From: Pseudomonas agronomica
GTDB taxonomy: Bacteria > Pseudomonadota > Gammaproteobacteria > Pseudomonadales > Pseudomonadaceae
Length of the DNA stretch: 36,936 bases
NCBI RefSeq assembly: GCF_025917275.1
Contig: NZ_JAOSHO010000012.1
Span: forward strand, 1 to 36,936
Direction: 5' to 3'
The notes under the pieces: generated by a model
The model's database searches: none
Told to the model about the DNA's origin: nothing
Seen by the model: the letters and a program-made list of their open reading frames with translations, nothing else
Shown here: positions 1 to 7,169 of the stretch, in pieces
Layout: the number at the start of each line of letters is the position of its first letter
How positions within the stretch are numbered: the stretch's first letter is position 1
Position numbers and translations under genes: made by a program

Positions 1-26
1 CTCCCACAAGGATTGGTGGCGACTAT

Positions 27-1412
27 TCAACTGGCGAAAAGGTAAGCCTCCACATCCATCCCCGCGTCACGCATCTGCGCCAGCTTGTAGCGCAGGGTGC
101 GAGGGCTGATCCCGAGGCGTTCGGCCGCCTCCTTGCGACGGCCGCGCTCGGCACGCAGGGTATCGATGATCATCTGGAATTCGCGCCGACGCAGGTCGTC
201 CTCCAGCGCACCCGCGGACTCCGCCACTTCCACTGGTGGAACCACCGCTGGTGCTGGCTGCAAGACGGGTAACGGCGCGCAAGCCACCGGACCGGCCAGG
301 CAAAAATCCTCAGGCTGGATCAAGCCGCCCTGCTGCAGGATCAAGGCCCGCTGGATGGCGTTATCCAACTCACGGACATTGCCAGGCCAGGGATAAGCGA
401 TCAGGCAAGCCTGGGCTTCGGCGGACAGTCGCGCCGTGGCGTGCTTCATTTTATTGACGTGCTTGGCCAGCAGGCGCTCGGCCAGCGGCAGGATATCGGC
501 GGTGCGCTCGCGCAACGGACGCCAGGCCAACGGAAAAACCGACAGCCGATAATACAAATCTTCGCGGAAGCGCCCCGCCGCCACTTCACCCGCCAGGTCG
601 CGGTTGGTGGTCGCGACCACGCGGATGTCCAGGCTGATGGGCTTGCGAGCGCCGACCCGTTCCACTTCTCGCTCCTGCAACACCCGCAACAGCTTGGCCT
701 GCAGGCCCAGGGGCATTTCTGAAATCTCATCGAGCAGGATGGTGCCGCCGTCCGCCTGTTCGAACTTGCCGGCCTGGGCCGCGATGGCGCCGGTGAACGA
801 GCCCTTCTCGTGCCCGAACAACGTTGCCTCGAGCATGTTGTCGGGAATCGCCGCGCAGTTGATGGCAATGAACGGTTCGTTGGCGCGACGGGATTGCTGA
901 TGGATATAGCGAGCCAGCACCTCCTTGCCCGTACCCGACTCGCCGGAAATCAACACGGTCGAGTCACTGCGTGCCACCCGCGCGGCCAAGTCCAGCAACT
1001 GAGCACTGGCCGGCTCGATGGCCACTGGCCCTTCACCCTCGACTGCCGGGATTCCCAGGGCATGACGCGCCACCAGGTCCAGCAGCGCCTTGGGCTCGAA
1101 CGGCTTGACCAAGTAATCCGCCGCCCCCTGGCGCATGGCATCCACCGCACGCTCGACCGCACCGTGGGCCGTCATCAACAGGACTGGCAATTGAGGCTGG
1201 CGCGCACGCAGCAATCCGAGCAACTGGTGACCGTCCATGCCTGGCATGTTGACGTCGCTGACCACCAGGCTAAACGGCTCGCGCGCAACGGCCAGCAGCG
1301 CCTCCTCCGCCGAACCGACGGCGGCATGATCATGCCCGGCCAACAGCAGCGTATCGGCCAGCGCCTCGCGCAGCGCACGATCGTCCTCCACCAGCAAAAC
1401 CTTGATCGCCAT
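27..1412 (-). CDS. fleR: FleR, sigma-54-dependent flagellar response regulator
   Basis: A 461-residue response regulator that activates mid-to-late flagellar genes with sigma-54. Residues 1-120 are a receiver domain with Asp53 as the likely phospho-acceptor (VVSDVNMPGMDG). An AAA+ domain follows, with Walker A GESGTGK and Walker B ILLDEI. A Fis-type helix-turn-helix ends the protein (ERLGISPRTLRYKL). The reading frame stays open to 1640, but that extension reads across fleS in another frame. The ATG at 1412 begins MAIKVLLVEDD, the usual receiver-domain start, only 5 bases after the fleS stop, so the two genes are probably co-transcribed and translationally coupled. The sigma-54 contact loop reads GSFTGA instead of GAFTGA. 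Its partner kinase is the neighbouring FleS. The identification rests on domain order, length and gene order, and is very secure. Confidence 0.97.
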   Translation of the reverse strand: MAIKVLLVEDDRALREALADTLLLAGHDHAAVGSAEEALLAVAREPFSLVVSDVNMPGMDGHQLLGLLRARQPQLPVLLMTAHGAVERAVDAMRQGAADYLVKPFEPKALLDLVARHALGIPAVEGEGPVAIEPASAQLLDLAARVARSDSTVLISGESGTGKEVLARYIHQQSRRANEPFIAINCAAIPDNMLEATLFGHEKGSFTGAIAAQAGKFEQADGGTILLDEISEMPLGLQAKLLRVLQEREVERVGARKPISLDIRVVATTNRDLAGEVAAGRFREDLYYRLSVFPLAWRPLRERTADILPLAERLLAKHVNKMKHATARLSAEAQACLIAYPWPGNVRELDNAIQRALILQQGGLIQPEDFCLAGPVACAPLPVLQPAPAVVPPVEVAESAGALEDDLRRREFQMIIDTLRAERGRRKEAAERLGISPRTLRYKLAQMRDAGMDVEAYLFAS

Positions 1413-1417
1413 TGCCT

Positions 1418-2626
1418 TCACTCCACCCCTGGCGCACTGGAAAACAGCGGCAGGACGATCAGCGCACAAGTGCCACGCCCCAGCCGCGAGCGCAGCAGCA
1501 ATTCTCCCTGATGGGCACGCGCCACAGCCTTGACCACGGTCAGGCCCAAGCCTGTCCCAGTGGCCTTGGTGGTAAAAAACGGTTCGCCCAGGCGGGTCAA
1601 CACCACTGGATCGATACCACTGCCGCTGTCGCTGACACACAGGCGCAACGTGCTGCCACGGGTGTACAGATGAACCTTCAACCGGACGTCGCCGCCGCTG
1701 GCCTGGATCGCATTTTCAATCAGGTTCAATACCGCGCCCACCAAGGTGTCACGGTTGCACAAGACCTCGCCCACATGGCTGTCGCACTGCCAGCGGATCG
1801 GCAGATCCTGCACATGGGTCAACGCTGCGGCCTGCAAGGATTGCAGTAACGCCTTGGGTGTCACGCGGTCGGTCAACGGCAACTCGCCCCGGGCGAACAC
1901 CAGCATATCGCGCACCTGGTGCTCCAGCTCATGCAGGCGTTCTTTCAAGCGGCCAGCAAAGCGCTGCTGGGTGTCCATCGGCAACTGCTGCTCCGTCAGA
2001 TGACTGGCGTAGAGCAACGCGGCGGACAGCGGTGTGCGGATCTGATGGGCCAGCGACGCCACCATCCGACCGAGGGACGACAGCCGCTCGTGGCGAGCCA
2101 GTTGATCTTGCAGGTGACGGGTTTCAGTCAGGTCATTGAGCAGCACCAACTGCCCAGGCTCGGCATCCAGCGAACGGGTCGAGATAGAGAGACGGCGACC
2201 GTCCTTGAGGGAGATTTCGTGGCCATCGTCTTCGCGAGGGGCGAAGCAGCGGGCGATGACGTGCCGCCAAAGCTCGCCCTCCAATGGCAGGCCGAGCAGC
2301 TCGCACGCCGCCGGGTTGGCTTCGCGCACGAAACCGTGCTCATCGATGACGATGACGCCGCCAGGCAAGAGATCGAGGAGATTTTGCAGCCGATTGGCCA
2401 GGCGTTCTTTTTCCGCCAGTTCCTGCATGCGCTGGGCACTGACCACCGCCAGCTCACCCTTGAGCTCGGTCACCCGGGCTTCAAGCAGGCTGTAGGAATC
2501 GGTCAACTGGCTGGACATCTGGTTAAACAGCGAAAACGCCTGTTCAAGTCCAAGCCGGCTAGCCTGTTCGGCGGACGGCATGTGTCCCGGCTCGGGGACA
2601 GGCGACATCAGGGCGGCTTGGGTCAT
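1418..2626 (-). CDS. fleS: FleS, cytoplasmic flagellar sensor histidine kinase
   Basis: A 402-residue sensor kinase that phosphorylates FleR. It has no signal peptide or hydrophobic membrane segment, so it is predicted to be cytoplasmic. An N-terminal helical, coiled-coil-like stretch (about 25-85) leads to a PAS domain (about 85-165), then a dimerisation/phospho-acceptor helix with His194 in SLAHQIRTPL. A HATPase domain closes the protein (N box NLIENAIQ, G boxes DSGSGI and TGTGLGL). The ATG at 2626 has only a weak purine-rich upstream stretch. A clear sigma-54-type promoter lies at 2680-2695, between this gene and the fleQ terminator, so fleSR is probably its own transcript activated by FleQ. 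The signal it senses cannot be read from the sequence. Confidence 0.96.
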   Translation of the reverse strand: MTQAALMSPVPEPGHMPSAEQASRLGLEQAFSLFNQMSSQLTDSYSLLEARVTELKGELAVVSAQRMQELAEKERLANRLQNLLDLLPGGVIVIDEHGFVREANPAACELLGLPLEGELWRHVIARCFAPREDDGHEISLKDGRRLSISTRSLDAEPGQLVLLNDLTETRHLQDQLARHERLSSLGRMVASLAHQIRTPLSAALLYASHLTEQQLPMDTQQRFAGRLKERLHELEHQVRDMLVFARGELPLTDRVTPKALLQSLQAAALTHVQDLPIRWQCDSHVGEVLCNRDTLVGAVLNLIENAIQASGGDVRLKVHLYTRGSTLRLCVSDSGSGIDPVVLTRLGEPFFTTKATGTGLGLTVVKAVARAHQGELLLRSRLGRGTCALIVLPLFSSAPGVE

Positions 2627-2679
2627 CGTGCTCTCTCGCTTGGCTGACCGTCAGTTAAACGGAACGTTGCGAGGGCTGT

Positions 2680-2695
2680 AGCAATACCCGTGCCG
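2680..2695 (-). promoter_or_regulatory. Sigma-54 (-24/-12) promoter of fleSR
   Basis: The minus strand reads CGGCACGGGTATTGCT. This matches the TGGCACG-N4-TTGC consensus, with the invariant GG and GC at the correct spacing. The start site is expected near 2670, giving a leader of about 45 bases to the fleS ATG. FleQ, encoded just upstream, is the known activator of fleSR in P. aeruginosa; its action here is inferred. Confidence 0.85.
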
Positions 2696-2724
2696 AAAAA
2701 AAACCGCCTGGAAATCAGGCGGTT
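2696..2724 (-). terminator. Rho-independent terminator of fleQ
   Basis: A perfect 9-bp stem (2702-2710 paired with 2716-2724, stem CAGGCGGTT on one arm) closes a 5-base loop. It is followed on the minus strand by an 8-base T run (2696-2703) that shares its last two positions with the stem. It lies 12 bases after the fleQ stop and directly abuts the -24 element of the fleSR promoter. Confidence 0.9.
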
Positions 2725-2736
2725 GCAAAACAGGCG

Positions 2737-4212
2737 TCAATCATCCGCCTGTTCGTCTCCTTCGCGCCGGCTCATGCCGTACTTGCGCATCTTTTCCACC
2801 AGGGTGGTACGGCGAATACGCAGGCGTTCCGCCGCCCGGGCCACGATACCGTTGGCATCGTCCAAGGCCTGCTGGATGAGGCCCTGCTCCAGGCCTCCGA
2901 GATAGTCCTTGAGGTCGAGGCCTTCCGGCGGCAACAAGGCGTTGCTGGTGAAATCCGGCGTATGGCCGTTGATCGCCACGCGTTCTTCCAGATCGCTGCG
3001 CAGGCTGTCGACCATTTGCTCGTCTTCGTCATCGACGTAGCGGAATTTCTTCGGCAGCTCAGCGACGCCGATCACACCGTAGGGGTGCATGATCGCCATG
3101 CGCTCCACCAGGTTCGCCAGCTCGCGAACGTTGCCCGGCCAGCCATGGCGGCAGAGGGACATGATCGCCGCCGAGTTGAAGCGGATCGAACCGCGCTTCT
3201 CATGCTCCATGCGCGAGATCAATTCGTTCATCAGCAGCGGGATGTCTTCGACCCGCTCGCGCAACGGCGCCATTTCGATCGGGAATACATTGAGACGGTA
3301 ATAGAGGTCTTCGCGGAAGCTGCCAACCTCAATCATGCTCTCGAGATTCTTGTGGGTCGCGGCGATGATCCGCACGTCGACGCTCTGGGTCTTGTTGCTG
3401 CCCACGCGCTCGAACGTACGCTCTTGCAGCACGCGCAGCAGCTTGACCTGCATCGGCAGCGGCATGTCGCCGATCTCATCGAGGAACAGCGTGCCGCCAT
3501 TGGCCAGTTCGAAACGCCCGGCGCGGCTGGTGATTGCACCGGTAAACGCGCCCTTCTCGTGGCCGAACAATTCGCTTTCCAGCAACTCGGCCGGGATCGC
3601 ACCGCAGTTGACCGGCACGAACGGCGCTTCGCGGCGCTTGGAATGGTAATGCAGGTTGCGCGCGACCACTTCCTTGCCGGTGCCGGACTCGCCCAGGATC
3701 AGCACGCTGGCGTCGGTGTCGGCCACCTGCTGCATCATCTGGCGCACGTGCTGGATCGCACGGCTGGTGCCGACAAGGCTGCGGAAAAGATTGGGTTCAC
3801 GGTGCCGACCGCGCTCGCGGGCCTGGTCGTACATCTCGCGATAAACCTGGGCACGGTGCAGCGAATCGAGCAATTTGCTGTAGCTCGGCGGCATTTCCAA
3901 GGTGGAAAGTACCCGGCGGCGCTGGTCCTCAGGCAAGTCAAGGGAAGAATTTTCGCCCATTAACAAAACTGGAAGGAACTCATCCCAGGTTGAGAGTGTC
4001 TTTAGCAAGCCCAAAAGCGAAGCGGGAGCATTTACGGTCCCAATAAGGACACAAATGACTTCACGACTGGACGACAAAGAGCCGACAGCCTGCTGCCAAT
4101 CATGGCTACCGCAGGGTAAATTTTCTTCGCCAAGAAAATTCAGGATCACCGCCAGGTCGCGGCGGCGGACGCTATCGTCATCGATCAGGAGAATTTTGGT
4201 TTCACGCCACAT
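2737..4212 (-). CDS. fleQ: FleQ, master flagellar regulator and c-di-GMP receptor
   Basis: A 491-residue enhancer-binding protein at the top of the flagellar hierarchy. In P. aeruginosa, FleQ also controls exopolysaccharide genes in response to c-di-GMP. Residues 1-120 are an atypical receiver-like domain in which the usual phospho-acceptor Asp is absent (VICVLIGTV). The AAA+ domain has Walker A GESGTGK (174-180), an intact GAFTGA loop and Walker [11 protein letters not shown] Fis-type helix-turn-helix is at the C terminus. The c-di-GMP-binding elements known from P. aeruginosa FleQ are present at the same numbering: LFRSLVG at 142-148 with Arg144, and Arg185-Asn186 just after Walker A. A possible sigma-70-type promoter lies at 4318-4346, and the gene ends in a strong terminator, so it looks monocistronic. 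Confidence 0.98.
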   Translation of the reverse strand: MWRETKILLIDDDSVRRRDLAVILNFLGEENLPCGSHDWQQAVGSLSSSREVICVLIGTVNAPASLLGLLKTLSTWDEFLPVLLMGENSSLDLPEDQRRRVLSTLEMPPSYSKLLDSLHRAQVYREMYDQARERGRHREPNLFRSLVGTSRAIQHVRQMMQQVADTDASVLILGESGTGKEVVARNLHYHSKRREAPFVPVNCGAIPAELLESELFGHEKGAFTGAITSRAGRFELANGGTLFLDEIGDMPLPMQVKLLRVLQERTFERVGSNKTQSVDVRIIAATHKNLESMIEVGSFREDLYYRLNVFPIEMAPLRERVEDIPLLMNELISRMEHEKRGSIRFNSAAIMSLCRHGWPGNVRELANLVERMAIMHPYGVIGVAELPKKFRYVDDEDEQMVDSLRSDLEERVAINGHTPDFTSNALLPPEGLDLKDYLGGLEQGLIQQALDDANGIVARAAERLRIRRTTLVEKMRKYGMSRREGDEQADD

Positions 4213-4317
4213 GCAATAGCAACTTCCCTAGTCAACTCAGTGCCCGAATTTGGGGGCAAGCTAGACGCTTGCAGACTTGTCATGCCTGTAGACGCCTGAA
4301 ATCTGTAAACAGCCACT

Positions 4318-4346
4318 AGTTAAGTCAAAAAATCGTGCACAGTCAA
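4318..4346 (-). promoter_or_regulatory. Possible sigma-70-type promoter of fleQ
   Basis: The minus strand has TTGACT (4341-4346), a 17-base spacer and TTAACT (4318-4323). The -35 matches consensus at 5 of 6 positions, but the -10 is poor. It sits about 105 bases before the fleQ ATG in an AT-rich stretch. No sigma-54 or sigma-28 motif was seen here, as expected for a class I regulator. This is a weak call. Confidence 0.3.
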
Positions 4347-4360
4347 ATTTATGGCGCACT

Positions 4361-4397
4361 TTGTTCGGATTAAATGAAAATTAAATCATCCGAACAA
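4361..4397 (-). terminator. Hairpin at the end of fliT
   Basis: A perfect 10-bp inverted repeat (TTGTTCGGAT at 4361-4370 and its complement at 4388-4397) encloses a 17-base AT-rich loop and overlaps the fliT stop codon. There is no proper T run after it, so it may be a weak or Rho-assisted terminator separating fliST from fleQ. Confidence 0.4.
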
Positions 4398-4682
4398 GTG
4401 GTAAACCTTCGCCGCGTTCTGTGCCTGATGAATCTGCGACATTTCATCGACGATTGCCTGACGCTCTCCCGTCGCCGCCTCCAGCAACTGCCGGTACACC
4501 CCCAGCAATTCTTCCAGGTTGTTACGCAACGCCGCCTCGTCCACCTCGGACTCGCTCAAGACGTCTTCCATGCAGGAACGGCACGCCAGGTCCAATTGAC
4601 CGATGGCCTCCCAGTTCCGCTCAGCCAGGGCATCAACCAGGGCCTCACGGGTTTGTTCGATTCGCTGCAAGACAAGACTCAT
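4386..4682 (-). CDS. fliT: FliT-like flagellar export chaperone (FleP position)
   Basis: A small, helical, acidic protein of 98 residues in the fliT/fleP position between fliS and fleQ. FliT family members bind FliD and keep it soluble until export. The family is poorly conserved in sequence, so the call rests on size, all-helix character and gene order. Two ATGs are possible, at 4688 and 4682. The Shine-Dalgarno GAGGA sits 8 bases before the second and too close to the first, so 4682 (MSLVLQRIEQ) is preferred. The gene begins 11 bases after the fliS stop, and the two are certainly one transcript. Whether it affects flagellar regulators, as enteric FliT does, cannot be told. Confidence 0.8.
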   Translation of the reverse strand: MSLVLQRIEQTREALVDALAERNWEAIGQLDLACRSCMEDVLSESEVDEAALRNNLEELLGVYRQLLEAATGERQAIVDEMSQIHQAQNAAKVYHLFG

Positions 4683-4693
4683 GAGCATATTCC

Positions 4694-5089
4694 TCAGAAT
4701 TGCGGTCCAGGCGTGGCAATGGCATCCCAGCCTTCCTTGACCGTGCGAAGCAGATCAGCGACTTCGTCGAGGATCTTCGGATCGGCTTTGACGTTGGCCT
4801 CAGCCAAACGCTTCATCATGTAAGCGTAAAGAGTATCCAGTTCAGCAACCGACTCGGCCCGATTTTCCAGGTCCAGGCCTTCTCGCAAGCCGCCGACAAT
4901 GCCGATGGCCTTGCTGATCAGGATGCCTCTGTTTGCAATATCCCTGCGCTCCATCGCACCCTTGGCCTGGGCGATACGATCCAAGCCGCCTTCCATGAGC
5001 ATTTGCACCAGACGATGGGGACTTGCTTCGGAGGTTTGCGCCTGGGCGCCAATCTTCTGGTATTGGCGAAGGGCCAACATCGGATTCAT
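4694..5089 (-). CDS. fliS: FliS, flagellin export chaperone
   Basis: A 131-residue FliS protein. FliS binds the C-terminal disordered part of flagellin in the cytoplasm, prevents premature polymerisation and delivers it to the export gate. Recognisable features are the N-terminal ALRQYQKIGAQAQ segment, the SPHRLVQMLMEGGLDRI helix and the later DTLYAYMMKRLAEAN helix, in the order typical of the family. The length is normal (about 125-135). It is followed after 11 bases by fliT. A sigma-28-type promoter (5129-5155) and the fliD terminator lie upstream, so fliST can be expressed separately from fliD at the time flagellin is made. Confidence 0.95.
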   Translation of the reverse strand: MNPMLALRQYQKIGAQAQTSEASPHRLVQMLMEGGLDRIAQAKGAMERRDIANRGILISKAIGIVGGLREGLDLENRAESVAELDTLYAYMMKRLAEANVKADPKILDEVADLLRTVKEGWDAIATPGPQF

Positions 5090-5128
5090 GTTCTACCTCA
5101 TCAAAAATCTTCGGTTCGTATAAACAGC

Positions 5129-5155
5129 GTATCGACGCTGCGTCAAAAAACTTTA
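5129..5155 (-). promoter_or_regulatory. Sigma-28 (FliA) promoter of fliST
   Basis: The minus strand has TAAAGTTT (5148-5155), an 11-base spacer and GTCGATAC (5129-5136). The -35 matches the FliA consensus TAAAGTTT exactly, and the -10 matches 6 of 8 bases of GCCGATAA. The expected start is near 5122, about 33 bases before fliS. Confidence 0.7.
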
Positions 5156-5168
5156 GACCGAAAAGCCG

Positions 5169-5204
5169 AAAGCCCGGAACGTTGTCAAAACGTTGCCGGG
5201 CTTT
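5169..5204 (-). terminator. Terminator between fliD and fliS
   Basis: A long hairpin: AAAGCCCGG (5169-5177) pairs with CCGGGCTTT (5196-5204), and the inner AACGTT repeats (5178-5183 with 5189-5194) extend the stem past a single bulged base. In the fliD direction the stem ends in TTT and is followed by a broken T-rich tract. On the plus strand it is followed by five T. It starts 15 bases after the fliD stop. Confidence 0.7.
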
Positions 5205-5218
5205 TTCGTCGATCGAAA

Positions 5219-6649
5219 TCAGCTATTTTTCTGTTGTGCCGTCAGCGCCTCGAACATCGAGGTGATGTTGCTCGCAGTGGCCTTCAGCTTGCCGACCAAG
5301 GTATCCATGTCGTTGTACTTCTTAGTCAGCACTGCGGTCAGGGTCTCGACCCGACGATCCAGAGCCTCCTGATCGGCCTTCAAGCGGGTCTGGGTCCTGG
5401 TCAGCGCTGTGTTCCGCTGGTCGAGAATGCCACCCGTCTGGCTGAAGGGCTCGATCGCCTTGCCCATGCGCTCCAACAGGCCGTTGGTGCCCGTGAACAA
5501 CGTCTGGACTTCACCGCTGAGCTTTTTATCGTTCATCGCTGCGCTGAACTTGACGCTATCGAAGTTCAACGCACCCGTCTTCTGATCAGTGGTGATACCC
5601 AACTGGGCCAGCGAGGTCAACTTGTCTCCAGCGCCGGTTTCAGACAAGGGCGTTCGAATCGCTGCCAGGAGCGAGCGAGGCAACGCGTCACCCGTCAATT
5701 TGGCCGGCACCGTCGGCTTCCCATCATCGTCAAGTGACGGCTTGGTCAGCGCGGTGATGCTGTTTGCAATGGCGTTATAAGCATCGACGAACTTCTGGAT
5801 CGAGGCTTTCAGGCCATCGTTGTTCGGCGCCACGGTAACCGTTGAGGTGGCATCGCCCGCAACGCCGAGCAAATTCAAGGTCAGCCCCGAAATTGCCGTG
5901 CTCACAGTGTTGCTCTTGCTCGTCAGTTTCATGCCATCGACGGTGAAATTGGCATCCTGGGCCAAGGCACCGATAGCGCCCGCCGAAGTGGCGGTCAACG
6001 GATCAGTGCCGGCACCCACGACATTCGTGCCGTCGATCTCCAGCCCTGCTATACCGCTCACCGAGATATCGGAACCTGCGCCGGTGGTAGTTGAACCCAG
6101 CACCAGGCGCGATCCGAAAGAGTCGGTCACGATGTTCGCACTGACACCGGCAGCCTTGAGCGAAGAGTCGGCATTGATCGCGTCGCGAACCGATTGCAGG
6201 GTCGAACCATCCGGCACATTGAGATTGTAGTCGACCCCCTTCTGCGAGATGGTCATCGTCCCGGTAGGAATGGCGCTGGTCGTCCCACCGGCAAACGCCG
6301 CCGACGTGACCTTCGAGGCCGTGGCGAGGTTGGTGATCTTGATCGAGTAAGTACCATTCACCGCCGAGTTGCTGGCGGTCGCCGTGAGAACACCGGGTAC
6401 CGAAGAGGTCGCAGCAAAACCCGCGAACTGCGGGCTGGTTGTGCTGCCCAAGTCCTTCATGGCGGTATTGAAGGCTGCCAACAATGACTTCAGGGTTCCG
6501 ACCCCGGAGATACTGTTGGTAGTCGTCGTCGTCGCGCGAGTGATCTGACCTTGCTTGGCGGCCTTGTCGGAATCGACCAGCGCCTTGACGATTGCAGTGG
6601 TATCCAGGCCCGAGCCTAGACCCAAGCCAGGTAGAATTGGACTTGCCAT
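5219..6649 (-). CDS. fliD: FliD, flagellar filament cap protein (HAP2)
   Basis: A 476-residue filament cap. FliD forms the pentameric cap at the filament tip that folds incoming flagellin, and in Pseudomonas it is also an adhesin. The N terminus (PGLGLGSGLDTTAIVKALVD) is diagnostic of the family. The centre is a Thr/Ser/Ala-rich set of variable domains. The C terminus (about 400-476) is helical and heptad-like (LTRTQTRLKADQEALDRR, then YNDMDTLVGKLKATASNI). The length matches other Pseudomonas FliD proteins. The gene has its own imperfect sigma-54-like element upstream (6712-6727), overlapping the flaG end region, and a hairpin terminator downstream. It is exported through the flagellar type III apparatus with no cleaved signal. 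Confidence 0.96.
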   Translation of the reverse strand: MASPILPGLGLGSGLDTTAIVKALVDSDKAAKQGQITRATTTTTNSISGVGTLKSLLAAFNTAMKDLGSTTSPQFAGFAATSSVPGVLTATASNSAVNGTYSIKITNLATASKVTSAAFAGGTTSAIPTGTMTISQKGVDYNLNVPDGSTLQSVRDAINADSSLKAAGVSANIVTDSFGSRLVLGSTTTGAGSDISVSGIAGLEIDGTNVVGAGTDPLTATSAGAIGALAQDANFTVDGMKLTSKSNTVSTAISGLTLNLLGVAGDATSTVTVAPNNDGLKASIQKFVDAYNAIANSITALTKPSLDDDGKPTVPAKLTGDALPRSLLAAIRTPLSETGAGDKLTSLAQLGITTDQKTGALNFDSVKFSAAMNDKKLSGEVQTLFTGTNGLLERMGKAIEPFSQTGGILDQRNTALTRTQTRLKADQEALDRRVETLTAVLTKKYNDMDTLVGKLKATASNITSMFEALTAQQKNS

Positions 6650-6711
6650 GTGGGACTCCCTTCAGTGTGTCGCCGGCCTTTTGACCTTTACAACGCCCAA
6701 AAGAACATAAC

Positions 6712-6727
6712 AACAGAATTCGTGCCG
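6712..6727 (-). promoter_or_regulatory. Imperfect sigma-54-type promoter of fliD
   Basis: The minus strand reads CGGCACGAATTCTGTT. The -24 half is excellent (GGCACG), but the -12 half has GT where GC is expected. It lies about 63 bases before the fliD ATG, just after the flaG stop codon. The fliD operon of P. aeruginosa is known to depend on RpoN, which supports the call. The -12 mismatch lowers confidence. Confidence 0.5.
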
Positions 6728-6731
6728 GTTG

Positions 6732-7097
6732 TCAGGCTTCGGCGCTGAACAACAAGCTGTTTGCATCATTCAAACTGTTGGCCAGTTTCAGGACTTCTTC
6801 GTTCGGGATCTGGCGAATCACTTCACCGGAACCACTGGCAATCACTTTGACCACTACTTTGCCTGAAGGCTCATCAATAGAGAACTCCAGGTTACGCTTG
6901 ACCGACTGGACGAATTTCTCGATTTCCTGAACGGCCTTTTTGAGTTTTTCCTGCTCGGCCGCAGCGTCTTTAGGCGCTTGCTTGACCGGCGTCACGGGAG
7001 CAACGTCGGCTTGAGGCTTCTCCACGGGCTTGTCGGCCACTGTAGGTGCCGGCTTCGCCGCTGGATAAGACAAGTTCAGCTTCACGCTCATATCCAT
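6732..7097 (-). CDS. flaG: FlaG family protein
   Basis: A 121-residue FlaG-family protein. The N-terminal half (to about residue 55) is low-complexity and rich in Pro, Ala and Lys. The conserved part follows: a charged helix (AVQEIEKFVQSVKRNLEFSI) and the family signature with VVVKVIASGSGEVIRQIPNEE. In other Pseudomonas, FlaG limits filament length; its mechanism is not settled. Several starts are possible (GTG 7106, ATG 7103, 7097 and 7091). The Shine-Dalgarno AGAGG at 7106-7110 is 8 bases before the ATG at 7097, the best spacing. The gene lies between fliC and fliD. The fliC terminator upstream means much of its expression probably comes from read-through. Confidence 0.93.
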   Translation of the reverse strand: MDMSVKLNLSYPAAKPAPTVADKPVEKPQADVAPVTPVKQAPKDAAAEQEKLKKAVQEIEKFVQSVKRNLEFSIDEPSGKVVVKVIASGSGEVIRQIPNEEVLKLANSLNDANSLLFSAEA

Positions 7098-7117
7098 GTC
7101 CATCACCTCTTGAACGG

Positions 7118-7153
7118 AAAAAGCGAGAGAGCACGCAAGCGCACTCCCCCGCT
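7118..7153 (-). terminator. Rho-independent terminator of fliC
   Basis: On the minus strand, a 13-bp RNA stem (7141-7153 with 7122-7134) encloses a 6-base loop and is followed by five T. Four of the pairs are G-U wobbles, so it is not a perfect inverted repeat in DNA but is fully paired in RNA. It starts 16 bases after the fliC stop. Confidence 0.75.
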
Positions 7154-7169
7154 AAAACTCATCCGGCTA

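Noticed and set aside
1413-1640. N-terminal extension of FleR
   Set aside because: The extra 76 codons overlap fleS in another frame, and the receiver domain begins exactly at the ATG at 1412.
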